Below are positions 24,397 through 37,514 of a DNA stretch of 64,000 nucleotides, in pieces. This DNA comes from Selaginella tamariscina (Eukaryota > Streptophyta > Lycopodiopsida > Selaginellales > Selaginellaceae), in NCBI GenBank assembly GCA_003024785.1, contig PUQB01000025.1, forward strand, positions 744,001 through 808,000, in the 5' to 3' direction. Position 1 is the stretch's first letter. Each line of letters opens with the position of its first letter. Under the pieces are notes generated by a model. That model was not told the origin of the DNA, made no database searches, and was given only the letters and a program-made list of their open reading frames with translations. The position numbers were made by a program, and so were the translations under genes.

Positions 24397-24540
24397 TTGT
24401 TTGCATATGCCATGGATGGGCAACTGCAGCAAGCTGCCACGGTGTTTTGGCTAATGCCGCAGCGCCGCATTGTCGTATGCAACACCATGATAGCTACGTA
24501 CGGTGAAGTTGGCCTCGTAGCATATTTGCCATTTATATGA
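24397..24540 (+). pseudogene. PPR fragment tail, unit II
   Basis: Encodes YAMDGQLQQAATVFWLMPQR and then VVCNTMIATYGEVG, matching the end of the unit I and III PPR fragments. The 5' part was replaced by the insertion at 19462-24393. It marks the point where unit II resumes. Confidence 0.75.
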
Positions 24541-25660
24541 AAATATTTAACATAAAACCTTTATTGTTATACTCGGGGTTCAACGGCCTAGTGCCATGTA
24601 AGTTTAGAATTTAAGTAGCTGTTTATACCAAAAGTGCCACATCTAGGTGGTCGTTATATTTGGTACAGTGTATTTAGTATAAAATTACATACGATGTATT
24701 TTAATTCATTATACACTTCATTATGAAAATATTAAATATAAAAACTTTATTATTAGAACTGCAAAAGTTCTAGTGTATATTTATATTCTGTATACAAGCG
24801 CATATGAAGTAAAACACAGCAGGAAGTGTACTTTGGGGAGAATGTAGATATGTAATATACTTGAATATTAACACGCTTATGTTTGACGCAGTGTGATAAT
24901 TGTTAAGTAAAGCTTCAAAAATACCTATACCAGATTTTATTATTAAAAGTTGTAAGAAATTGAATATCTTCACCGTTTGTGCATAAACGAAATTTTATAA
25001 AAACTAATGCCCTAATTAGGTTACCACGTCAGCTAATATACTTTGGATATGCTGCTAACAAAGACGTTTACCAGAAGGCCAAGTGTTATGGACGTGGAAG
25101 GCCAAGTGTCGTAAATGTGGAAGGCCAAGTGGACGTGGGTGTATGAAGACCTGACACGTCACTTCGTTTTTACCTCTTCCTTATGACATGATGTAATACG
25201 TTTAGGGCTTATGCATTGTGTACTGATGATAACGTGGCATGCCACCTAAGCATGAGTGCTAGTCACTGTTTAATTAGTATTAATCTTAAAATGTAAAAAG
25301 AGATTAGCCAGATAAATATACATATTTAATTTTCTCAAATGTGAGAAAATGTGAATGTACATGCATGTGTATGTGTGTGTATCTATGGCATATATTATGG
25401 AGATTAAGTGCAAAATCACATATTTATATATTTGCGCTCAAATTGAAAGAGCATATATATATTTAGAATGTTAGATATTATTCAACTACAAAAACCCTGG
25501 TTATATACAGGCCATGTGGCACACATGTGACACTTGGCATTGACACATGGGGGCCAAATCAACACCCATGTGTCACTACGCATGTGTGTATATACACATG
25601 CGTATATACAGTATATTACATAATATACAATATCTTATATTATCCTTCGCTCTGCAGCTA
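24540..25660. other. AT-rich spacer, unit II
   Basis: Matches 2790-3830 and 59240-60280. Differs by a short insert at about 25072-25165 with three tandem copies of AAGGCCAAGTG-type sequence. No gene seen. Confidence 0.6.
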
Positions 25661-28600
25661 TGTAGATGGTGATGGATCTGATGGTCCTAGATCCATGTGA
25701 ACTGGGCCATCTAAGGTATGACCGAATGTATTCAACGAGTCTCGAATGACAAACCGTTTCATTCGAACTACGTGAACTATTTCAACCTCATGAGATCCCA
25801 CCAACTATACTTGATACACCTATTTTCGGAGTACTCGGCAAGGACCAAGCCACTTATGTAATAAACTAGTTGCAAGCCCAGGTGCAGTCAGCTTAGGAAA
25901 ATGTACTAGTACTAAGTCACCGTCAGCATAGTCTGGTGGAATTTGATGTCGTGCATTATAAAAAGATTGTTGCCGTATTTGAGCTCGACCAAGATGTTCA
26001 GTAGACTCTGCACACAGAAGAGGCAAGACAACATCCAAATGTCAAGCCCACATTTTCGCATCCTCAGCACGTGGCAGATTTGATGATAATCCCAATTCAC
26101 TAGGCAACTTAGGATCATATCCATACAATGCCTTGAATGGAGAGATACCAATCGAATTTTGAATGCCTATTACATAAGCAAATCTCAAGCATCACAAATA
26201 TTAATCCCAGTCAGTGTGATTGAAGTTCATATACTTCGAAATCATACCCTTGAAGGTCCAATTCAATCGCTCCACCAAACCATTAGTTTGTGGATGATAT
26301 GGAGAGGCAAATGAGTGTTTTACCCTAACCTCTCACATAACACTTGGAATACTTCTGCAATGAAAGCGGAGCCATTATCTGATAACATCTGCTCTGGACA
26401 AGAATGCTGCAAAACCACATTATCGAACAAAAACAAAGCTGTTGACATGGCAGTTGCATCCGGAAGAGCACCGTTAAATAATCAAATATGACAATGATGT
26501 ATTGGTTACCTTGAGAAGAATGTAGAAAAGGTCCCATTAAATCCACTGCAATTAACTCAAAAGGGCGAGAGACATTGATGGATTCTAACACCCCCATGGC
26601 CCGAGTCATAGAGGAATTTCGAGTTTGACAAATGGGACAACTCTGAATATACCTAATCACATAACCACGCATGCTAGGCCAATAAAAGAATCTGCGGAGC
26701 TTCTCGAACACTTGTTGGTGACCAAGATGACCTCCAACAATAGGCGAATCATGATATGTTTGAAGAAGGTGTAGAACATATGTAGAGGGCACTGCCAAAC
26801 GCCATCTATCTTTTGGATTTGTCCCAATAAAATACAATAAACCATCCTAAAGTTGAAACTTAGCATAATATTGTCGAAATCGAGGTTCAGAAGAAGAATT
26901 TGCAAACGCATCTCGTAATTGCCTTGTCCACGGTTTATGTTTTTAGGCATCTTGCCACTATTCCAAGGATGGTAAGTCAGCATCAAATACCTGAGGGGCT
27001 TGTATCAAATCAAACACTGCAGTGATTGCATGAACAGGCAAAGTGGAATTAGAAAGGGGTGCTCGAGAAAGTGCATCCGCATCACAATTGTTTGCCCAGG
27101 CCTGTGCACCACCTTAAAGTTATATGCTTGGAGACGTAATGCCCATTTGGCTACACAACCCACTAAATTCTTTCGTTTTAATAAGGAGGTGACAGCAGCA
27201 TGATCACACTCCAAAAATATTTCACTCCCATGTAAGTAGGCATGAAGTCGTTCAAAACTCCAAACAGCAACAAGACATTCTTTTTCAGTAGTGGAATAAT
27301 TCTGCTCAGCCGGCTCGAGTACTCGACTAATGTAAGCTACCGGGTGTCGAATTGAAGGATCTACAACATCGGTTTGCATCAACACACCACCAATACCAAC
27401 ATCTAAGGCATCTACTCGTAAAATGAACGGACGAGTAAAATCTGGGTATTGAAGCAATGGTGGAGTTGTTAGGAACTCTTTTAACTAGTCAAATGCCTAC
27501 TGACACCTGCGAGTCCACCTGAAAGGTACCTGTGGACGAACTAACTCCCAAAGAGAGGCAGTTCGATTAGTGAGATGATCGACGAATCGACCCAAGTACT
27601 GCACCTTGCACAAGAAATGCTGGACTTCCTGTACTGTACGGGGACGAGGGAACTCTCGAACAGTTTGCAACTTCATTGAATCCACCTGTAAACCCTCTCG
27701 AGATATACGGTAATCCAAGTAAGTGGTGTCGGTCGAACTAAACACACACTTTTCAAGTTTCAACTTCAGGCCAACTTCTCGAAATCGATCAAGAACGCGT
27801 CGTACATCACGAATGTGATCCTCCCAAGAATCATACTCATGAATGAGCACATCGTTGATAAAATCGGCAGTGATATCAGGCATATCTGAAAGAAGCTCAT
27901 CCATCATGCGTTGAAAGGTGGCAGGAGCTGAAGTCAATCCAAAAAGCATGACTAAAAACTTGTAAAAACCAAATGGTGTTCGGAATGCCGTTTTTGGAAT
28001 ATCCTCCTCAGCCATAGGAACTTGCCAATATCCTGATGCCAAATTCAACTTAGTAAACCATCGACTCTGACCTAAACAATCTAATAAATCGGCAGAGTTT
28101 GGAAGTGGATAAACATCTTTGATGGTAACATCGTTGAGAGGTCGGTTCAGGCTTGGGAACCAAATGAGGTTCACATGCCCATGGACTCCGTGATGGACGA
28201 CACACCCACTTACCGATCATATCTATAACAGCTGTTCGCATGGCTGATAACTCTTTTGGTGACTTGCGTTGAACCGGGACTTTGAAAGGCTTTGCATTGC
28301 CTGTGGGTATACAGTGTCAAGTCTTCACACGTGCACCTTGGGACAGATCAAATTTGAATAAACTTGCATACTACTGCTTAAGTTGTTCAATGCATTGTGC
28401 TCGATACTCAAGTGACGGATCTGACATTTGAACCTGTTGAAATGAACACCATTCAAAGACCGGAATCAAAAGAGTTGTATGCGTGATACAAACAGCAACA
28501 AGCTTATTTAAACGTAAAGGAATAGACTGCAGAGACACAGACTCCAAACGTAATATAGGAGGAGAGAATGAAAAATCACACATACCTTTCGACTACTTTA

Positions 28601-28840
28601 ACCAATCACATCCCAGAATAATGTCAAAGACCTGGGAAGGGACAACCCTAAGAGATCCAGAGGGAAACTTACAATTGTTACCCAAAACCAGCATAGTCGA
28701 AGTGGTGTACTGTGATATTGCACGAGACTACCCATTACCATATAAAATGTGCAAGACCTTATATGCACGTCTTAAGGGTCGATGTATACAAGGAAGGAAA
28801 CCTTCCCATAAATGTGCGTGGATATGTGTGCAGTAGAGTT
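25660..28840 (-). mobile_element. Ty3/gypsy retrotransposon fossil, unit II
   Basis: Same fossil as 3820-6960, with longer open stretches. Reverse transcriptase lies at about 28240-27500 (peptides LASGYWQVPMAEEDIP, GLTSAPATFQRMMDELL). RNase H lies at about 27457-27005, the H2C2 integrase region at about 26837-26600 (GGHLGHQQVFEKL, CPICQ), and the integrase core and C-terminal part on to about 25700. No flanking LTRs. It is broken in several places and old relative to the tandem duplication, which it predates. Confidence 0.85.
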
Positions 28841-28977
28841 TTAACAAGGTAACGCACAATGCATTCTAGAATAAGGCAAGAGGTGTACGTAGGCGTGTGT
28901 GAAGATGTATGGATTCAGGAGGTAACACAGGATGTATCTGAGAAGGATGTATGGAGTAGCTGAAATTCTCAGCGAGC

Positions 28978-31690
28978 ATGAAAGTGTTATGGGATTGGCA
29001 AGGTAACACTGTCCTGCTCATGTTGCTCATAGTTTCTTTCATCCATTCAATACAGACGGGATTTGAATGAGCTCCGTTTGGACAGTACGGATAGGATGAA
29101 CAGGTTTAGTGGGGATTGGCTTTATAACAGAATGAACAGGTTTGTGTTCAATCGTAATGAAGAGCAGACACATGCAAGTTTACAGGGGAAAGTGTTGAAT
29201 GGTGGTTTAAGTACTGAGAATGGGACAGATAGGTGGGACTTGTTGGATAAGAACCGGACGAATAGCGTACATGATTTGGTAAAGGGTCATAGTCTGAAGC
29301 AACAGAATATGGAAAGTTACCTGCTTCATAACTGCTGGAAGTTGTATATATCTTGGACACACACATATAAAATTGTAAAGTTTACATGTGTGTGTAGACG
29401 TGTGTATGAGTGCGCATCTATTAGTGTGTGTGCTCCAAGATTGATGTATGTAACTTTTCAGGCAGTGGAAGCTGCATGGTTTGGAAGTTCGCAGCACTCG
29501 GAAGCTACTACAAAATGATGATGGTGATTTCCAGAATGGGACAAAGAGGCGAGACATACGTCTTGCAATCATCCTAGGTGAGTCTATATATATAGATATA
29601 TATATATATATATATCTGTGGCATTTCTATTTGGCATAGATATCTTATGTAACATATATATGCGTTACTTAACTTGACTGCACGTCAATATACATCTATA
29701 GGAAGATTAATTGCATGAGCATGTAATATATGTATATCATTTTTATATGGATATACGGTATTTATATGATTTGAAATGGCGGGAAATCATTTATAGCATA
29801 CTAGGCATATTCCCATTTTTCCTATATCCTTGATATTAATGATGTCTGTGTGTAGTAACGCCTAAAATATACCATGTGTTAGTGCATTATATAATCTGTG
29901 TTAATTGCTTCTCGGCGTTTATTGCACTTTTGATATGCGGACCACTGTGTTGTATTTGTTATGGAGCCAAACGTATAAGGGATATGCGATCCAAAGCTGC
30001 AGCTACACACAGCCTCATGTTTGCTGAACAATGGAGAGCTTATAACTTGTACATGCCATTCAATGAAGAGGAAGAGCTTGGGCAGCACGCATTGTCCTGG
30101 TATGTGTGTGTGTGTGTCTGTGTGTGTTGAAGTTGTCTATTTACACGTATATCATCTAACAGTACTTGATATACTAGATTAATAATATTTATTCTTCAAG
30201 ACAACAATATTAAATTCATACTATTATATTTAATCATCCGAAACTTTTTTTTTTTAATTTGGAAGTTGTGAGTAGAGATTGACCTGTGTTCTAATTTAAT
30301 TTATACACACAAGAGTTGATTTCAATGTATTCTTATATATGCGTCCTCTCCCCCTCTCTCTCTCGTGTATGTCTCATACCTACAATTCCTTGTGAAGGTC
30401 CGCATGGCAGTTTGTTTATAGAGGCATACCAGATGAACTAAACGGATTAAGCACCGCTATATTTCAATCAATTCCTCCAGTTTCAGGGTACACACACTCA
30501 AGATATGCGCATATATACATATATTTGTACAATATATATATATGTATATATATAGGGATACTTATAATATATATGACACACAGAATCAGGTTTTAAACAT
30601 TATAGGTCCATTGCAGATGTTTGAGCGGTAACGGGCCTCTTCAGCAGATAAGATTGAACCCAGGTTCAAAACTATGTATGGATCTATGTGTATGTACATA
30701 TAGTTTAATAATGTATGCACGTCTAAGAAGAACCCAGTCACTTCAATGCTTGCTTCCGTTATCTCCCAGTTGTCATCCTCCAAATTGTCTTCCCAATGTT
30801 AACTATTTCGAAGTCGCTATTCTCAGCTTCTCTAGGAATGGTAAAAACGGGAGAACTTCAGGCTGTGTAAGGTAAACAAGTTCTATAAAATACACTGTAT
30901 ATATTACTTATTAGTGATAATAATTTTGATTAATTAGTGTTAACTGTGTACAGTGGACGAGTTGGTATTGGACTAGCAGCAAGGCCTGCTCCTCCATTTC
31001 GTCTTCCAGGTCTTGACATGGTTTCTTTGGGATTTCATTCCAATGGGTGTGTATACATCAATTATCCTCATGATGGTATTGTCATGAGTAGGAGATGGAA
31101 CTACGTTGGAGTTACTGTTGGTTGTGGGTACGACTTGGATAGGTACTGTATATAAACATATTGTGTGTGTGTGTGTGTGTACATATACATATATGAATGT
31201 CAAGTAAATGTATCTGTTTTAGGGGGGTGGTGTTTTTCACACTTAATGGTGGACAGCCGGTAATGACCGACTTTGCGTACCGAGCAGATGGTTCTATGCC
31301 CTCCACAATCCCACATTTGTTTCCAGTTGTTGGAGCAGATTGTGACATTACTATCGTTGCAAACCTCGGACAGGTACATGTGTATAATGCATATGTATGT
31401 AGATATCACACACTTATATATAAGTATGTTATATTTATAAATACGGTTATATATAGAAATGTGTCTACATCATAATGAATTTTGTACAGACGGAGTTTTT
31501 ATGGGCCAGCGAATGCAAGAAGATGTTATGCGGAGTTTAGTGAAAACCAGCAGGAGTTTAGCGGGGGACAAGTTTTGCCGGATGCAAGGGGACAGGATAG
31601 TGTTGTTGTCGGAATTGATGGGACAGTGATACCGGTGGTCCAACGGCTGAGATGGAAGATGCGGAATCGGAGGTATACTTTTCTGCTTCT
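28978..31690 (+). pseudogene. SPRY-domain membrane protein gene, unit II copy
   Basis: Same exon layout as 7129-9895: signal peptide exon, linker exon, transmembrane exon (IALLICGPLCCICYGAKRIR at ~29915-29970) and SPRY exons ending in LNGGQPVMTDFAYRADGS and VVGADCDITIVANLGQ. Relative to unit I it has lost 23 bases in exon 1 just after the signal peptide (near 29050), shifting the frame. It has also lost 9 bases that include the exon 3 splice acceptor (near 29905), 3 bases in a short exon near 30635, and 2 bases near 31500. The last exon keeps the frame that unit I has lost. This copy is probably non-functional despite well-conserved exons. Confidence 0.75.
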
Positions 31691-31759
31691 GAGGAAACTC
31701 AGCAGAGTTTTAGTATGTTATAGTTTTTTATGTGTTTGGCAGGAAGTGCCATTGCATAG

Positions 31760-32235
31760 AAGGGTACTTTTGCGAACGTAGAGATGTAACATATTAACGT
31801 GTTTATGCTTTTGTATAAGTATATTAAGTCTTTATAAATATTTAAACTTAGTCTCACTAAATCCTAAATTGTCTGATGTATATATAATATAACTAATATA
31901 ATATGATAATAAACACTTGCCACGAATATTCATATATTCGATTGTTTCTTTCCTTATTTAATAGACACTTGGAAGATAGCGTATTCATATGTTCACTATA
32001 CCGATTATTGACATCACTAACCACGTGTGTGTGTGTGTGTGTGTGTCTTTGATATATAATTGATGTATATATGTGTGTGTGTGTGATCCATAATTGCATA
32101 ATATATATGTGTATATGTGTGAGAGAATGTATACGTATTAATAACTAGGTGTATGTAGGTAGTAGAATTTAAATAATAAATGGGACAGAGAAGAAAGGTA
32201 TACATATATGCACATATTAATGTGCGTGTGTATTG
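31760..32235. other. AT-rich spacer with GT/CA microsatellites, unit II
   Basis: Counterpart of 9960-10485. Contains (GT)n at about 32025-32046 and 32075-32085. No gene seen. Confidence 0.6.
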
Positions 32236-32389
32236 GCTTAGGGGTGCCAATGGAGTTGCCAAGACGCCAATAGAAACAAATAGGCTCCAAAAGTATTGCC
32301 TTTACACACCACTAGAAATTTTCAGCGCTTTTTTGACTCGGTTCGGGTTTGACCACGTGCTTTCGTCATGTTTCGGCGGTTTGTGATCT

Positions 32390-34699
32390 ATGCAGCCAAA
32401 TGCGATGGGGCGATGTGGATGCTCACTCTTCATCCTCGGAGTCACCCACCTCCAGCTTGTCTCCGCTGTTGGTTACATGAGCACTCTTTCAGCCATGTGG
32501 CTTAGCACAGGTCCCTCATCTGGCGAATACTCTGTCTGTAGCCTTGAGCTGACAAGACTCACGGCAAGCTGCTCCTCCAAAGCGTCGCACATTAACCCAT
32601 CAGACATCCCACCTTCAGACATCCCATTCTACGCGTTATCGGGAGGGGGTTACTTCACCTGCGGCTTGCAACAGCAGAAGCATGTCCCGATTTGTTGGGG
32701 GTTGAACGTGAGCGAAGAGTACAAGGATGTGAGCTACGCGGATTTGAATTCAGGTGGGTTTCATGCCTGTGCAGTCAGGCTCGGTTCCGATCGGGTGGAC
32801 TGCTGGGGGAACAATGTGATGGGCCAAAGCCAGCCTCCGTCTTACCAGGACTTCTGGAAAGTCACCGCAGGTGATTACTTCACTTGCGGCCTGAGCAGGT
32901 CCAGTGCCAAAGTAACATGCTGGGGCCAAATAACATCATCGAATGTGACTGTTCCTGATCCGGGAGCAACGTTCGAGAAAATATATGCAGGCAGGATTCA
33001 CGTATGTGGCATCGAGCGAGGTACGAAGAAGACACTATGCTGGGGTGAGAACACTTACAAGCAGTGCGAGCCTCCGGTTGGAGTGAAGTTTCAAGCTATC
33101 AGCGGGGGATTGCGTCACACATGCGGCTTGAAGGAAGATACACACGAAGCGATGTGTTGGGGTGATAACTCCACATCACAGCTGCAAGTCCCGACTGGCA
33201 CTGCATTCTCGAGCATCGCAGCTGGTGATTGGTACACCTTGCGGAGTCACTATGAATGGAGGAGCTATTCGTTGCTGGGGAACCTTTATTGGTACTCTGG
33301 ATGGCATCAAGACGAACAGAGGCTTATGCTCTTCGTCTTGCGACAATGGACAGTATGAGGACAATACAGGTGTTTGCACGAGCGGGGAGACTGTTTGTCT
33401 TGCTTGCTCTCAAGGTCCATGCCCTGAGAGGGGACAAACAGAAATTGCCCATTGCAACAAAACCAGTGACAGGGTATGTGCTGCAGGCAATACCGTGGTG
33501 GAAGCACCTCCGCCGAAGACAGGTAACAAGCGGAACACCGTGGGGATTGTTGGTGGTGTTCTTGGTGGCTTAGCAGCTGTACAGCCGTGGCAGGTGTTGC
33601 GCATGCATATGCCGCAGACATCCAGTTGATGCGTTCGTCCGTGGATGATAGGTGGGACAACCTTGCAAACAGAGTCGTGGCATTTTCAAGTGTCGAGCTC
33701 CAGGTGGCCACTCGAAACTACGGGGAAGACATGATCCTTGGAAGAGGCGCATTTGGAGTGGTCTACAAGGGTATACTTCCAAACGGTCAAGCTGTAGCCA
33801 TCAAGAGGGCTGCTGGTTCAGGGACGTCTTCCACGTTTGACAGGGAGCTGGAGCTGCTTGCAAGAGTGAACCACGTCAACCTCGTCAACTTGGTTGGCTA
33901 CTGCAAAGCTGAGCGGCTCCTGGTTTTCGAGTTCATGGAGAATGGCTCTCTCTACGACTGCCTCTTCAAGAAGCCGGAGCTGAAGTTGCGTGCTGGCCGT
34001 CGAGTGAGGATCGCACTGCAGGCTGCTCGGGGTATAGAGTATCTCCATGACTACTCGAGTCCGAGCATTATCCACAGAGACATCAAGAGTGCAAATGTGC
34101 TACTCGACGGCCACTGGAATGCGCACGTCTCCGACTTTGGGCTCTCGCTCTTTGGCCCTGTTCCAGGTGAAACCCATCTCAGCAACGTGACAGTCATGGG
34201 GACTCCAGGTTACCTCGATCCAGAGTACTTCCAGACTCTGCAGCTAACCAGCAAGAGCGATGTCTACAGCTTCGGTGTCGTGCTGCTGGAGCTTATCACC
34301 GAACGCAAGATTGTCATCAAGGAGCAGGGTTCGGTGCAAGGCATTGTTGCTTGGGTGTCTAACCTCGTGGAGGAAAATCGAGCTGCTGATACTGTAGCTG
34401 ACCTTTCTGTCAGGTATGACTTCACGAGTTGCGGAAGCGGCTTGTTGGAACAGATGCTGCAGTTGGCACTCGACTGCACGAAGTCACAGGGGAGAGACCG
34501 CCCGAGCATGAGCTTTGTTGCTAGGAAGCTGGAAGAGCTGCTCGAGCTGCTGCCGGCCCAAGCTACCTGCGACGAACCTGGAACTTCCGATAGTTCTACA
34601 GCAGTCATAAGCTCCGATACCCGGGTGTCTCACTCGTTTTCAGCTCTCCCAGGTTCTAACTGCTCATTTTACCGTGCAGTTAAGCGTGGAGTTGTATAA
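32390..34699 (+). pseudogene. CRINKLY4-like receptor kinase, unit II copy (kinase half open)
   Basis: The N-terminal half (32390-33237) encodes a signal segment and the crinkly/RCC1-like repeats with Cys-Trp-Gly motifs, more complete than in unit I (it keeps TGPSSGEYSVCSLELTRL). An extra T at about 33239 shifts the frame inside a repeat. The Cys-rich TNFR-like part (CLACSQGPCPERGQTE, CNKTSDRVC) continues in the next frame, with further single-base losses near 33580 and 33601 in the transmembrane segment. From 33587 to 34699 the kinase domain is fully open: GRGAFGVVYKG, VAIKRA, HRDIKSANVLLDG, DFGLSLFG, GTPGYLDPEYF and KSDVYSFGVVLLELITERK. It ends with a Ser/Thr-rich tail. All visible catalytic residues are kept. 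A truncated cytoplasmic kinase could be made, but a full receptor could not. Confidence 0.85.
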
Positions 34700-34701
34700 C
34701 A

Positions 34702-36624
34702 GGTTTAACGCCGAGGGCTCATGTTTTTACTAATTATTTCACCAAAAACCAAGCTGAGATTATCCACAGACCAACGTGGCAAAGTATAGAATTAATTTAT
34801 AAAATACTCATCAATTAAAATATTACCATCTTATATTAATTAAAAAAGCTATTGAGTACCATAATAAAATATGTTAGAAGTATAAATTTATCAAATTTAT
34901 TTATTAAAAATCCAATTTCATGGTTGTTAAATCTATGTATACGTTTTTATAAATTTCATTTTATGCACAAACAGTGTGCTCTAACTCACTGGTGAAGAAT
35001 ATTTTATTTAAGTAATTTCTTACAACTTTTAATAATAAAATCTGTGAATGAATATTAACACGCTTATGTTTGACTCAGTGTGCACATGTGTATAAGAGGA
35101 TATTCTCTCCAAAGTACCCTTCTTTACAATGGCACTTACTGCTGTATTTTACTCCACATGCGCTTGTATACAGAATATAGACACAGTTTTAAATCAAATA
35201 AAATAAAGTTTTTATTTTTACTGATATAAAACTATCTAAATACGTAAAGCTGATTTACATGATATAATATACTAATATGTGTGCATGTGTATTTGATATA
35301 TATACGATAACATCTATGCCATGAGCATGTATCACTTTAAATAATTATTTAAATAAATATATACCTGGTAATAACACAGACTATATATATATTTTTTAAA
35401 ATTAATATAGACATTGACTTTGTACATGGCAAGTTGTGGAGGTCCATTTAATTTCTAACTATAAAGTTATTTTAAATTTTTGATTTAATTAATTAAACAC
35501 CTTAGACACAATGTACACACACACACAGACGTGTGTGTAGGATATTGTTGTGTTGTACATTACACCTTTTAACATATTGTAGTGGGATTTTATTGACTAT
35601 GACGTGATGACGCATTAAAAGTAATTGATTTGTCAAACAATGTGGGTTACAAATTACAATGACTAGAACACCAATATTCTAAGAACGTCATCAGTTAAGA
35701 AATTTTAACTCTTTTTGTCTGTAATTATAAATATCATATATCTTTATCCATTATCTATGATTGGGCGAGTAGGGACGTTAAATAATTAATAATAATAATA
35801 ATAATCCTTCAAAACGATATAAAATTAATTAATTTATGATTAAGGGACTCCTAAATCACTGTTGCATTGTTCCAAAATTTTTGAATTTAATACTTCAATT
35901 ATGAACTTTGTCTAAATAGTAAACTAAATCAATAATTTATTTTTAAGTATAATTAAGTGAATTGAGTTACATTGTAGAGAATATTTTATGAAGTTTTTAT
36001 AATAAATTTGGTATATATATTTCTCATAAATTAGGAAATTAAATACTTCAATTATGAATTTTGTCTAAAATAGTAAGACTAAATCAAATATTATATATAA
36101 TTTTAATTTATTAAGTGAGTTAGAAATTGGAGTTTCATTGTGCAGAATATTTTTGAAGCTTAATAATAAATTGATATATATATATTTTTTTAATCTCCCT
36201 CATTCAACACGGGTCAAACATAACATAAGCATGTTAGCATTTAAATTATGTTAATATCTATATTCTGTAATGGTAAACAAGAACTATAACGCCGTAAAAT
36301 ACTGAATTTCCGTAATATAGTGTGCATGTTTGCGTTATTAATATATATAGATATATGTATTTATGTATACATACATATACACATACACATACATTATATA
36401 TGTATGTATGCCATATACACACGCCATTCACACACGCACTATATGTGTATAATCTAACATTCATAACATGTCAAGTGATAGGAACTTATAAACGAAGTAG
36501 GAAAATTTGAAAAACGTAAGTTGATTTAAAATGTAATTGGTTTATTCATAATAAACTCTTATGGTAAGTAGCGTGATATATAAATATATGTATATATATA
36601 ATTGCTTTAGAAACCATGTAGAAA

Positions 36625-36665
<41 letters not shown>

Positions 36666-37195
36666 CCGTGAATCTATATATTTTTAAACTTTTAAATTTT
36701 TATTATACTTTATATGTGAAAAACAGCTTTTGTATCTAATTAAAACTGAAACATTCTCACAGTTTCCAAATGTTTAAAAAGATTAATACAATAATATGTT
36801 GTATATTCGATAATAAATACTGTTAATCTAGTATATATCATCTATATTATGAAATATCATAAATTTCCTATACGAATTTTAATCCACCCCATGAGAGTGG
36901 GTTAAACATTAACAAATTATACTTATTACATATATGGTATAATATATTATTATTATATTGTTCTTTCTTACATGATATATTATTACATTTTTAATTATAT
37001 TTATAATTCGTATAGTTTTTATACATTTTACACACACACATTGAATCTTTAATATTAATATTAATGTAAATTTTAATAAATCAAATTGATATAGAATTTG
37101 GTAATTTCAGATCTATGTTAGTATATTAATAATTTGTGTGTGTGTGCTTTCTGAAGTGTAGATTGACAAGTGTATCATCTAAACGGGGAGCTTAA
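34702..37195. other. AT-rich microsatellite spacer, unit II
   Basis: Counterpart of 14015-17255, shorter by several deletions. Holds (AAT)n near 35785-35803 and (GT)n(GA)n at 36626-36665. No gene seen. Confidence 0.65.
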
Positions 37196-37198
37196 AAT

Positions 37199-37487
37199 GG
37201 ATTTCAACGACATGTTCTCCTCTCACTTCGTACAAACAGCAAATCATTATGCAATTCACCCATTGGCATGATACTACAGTTGCTCGCAGATACAAAGGCA
37301 TGGCTTCAAAATTGACATAAGCCTCCTTCTTCCGAACACGATACTGTGGATGCTGTTGTTGATGTTGACAGATGCTACATAAAGCTGCAAGACGAGTTTA
37401 TTAACAATGTTGTATTGAAGGCTTACTGGGCAGAATTAACAAGTACAAGTACAGCGACAATACTTGTTGTGCAACTTATTTCATTAA
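37199..37487 (+). pseudogene. 5' part of the unrecognised gene, unit II, split by the element
   Basis: Matches 17265-17552, including the start MDFNDMFSSHFVQ, and stops at the TTAA target duplication. The continuation is at 52411. It was probably a remnant before the insertion, as the unit I copy also lacks a clean reading frame. Confidence 0.5.
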
Positions 37488-37514
37488 ATACAAGTTGTAA
37501 CTAAAATGGGCATG
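37484..37514 (+). repeat. Left TSD (TTAA) and terminal inverted repeat of element 1
   Basis: TTAA at 37484-37487, then the terminus from 37488. Its ~28 bases match the right terminus with about three mismatches and one single-base gap. Confidence 0.85.
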
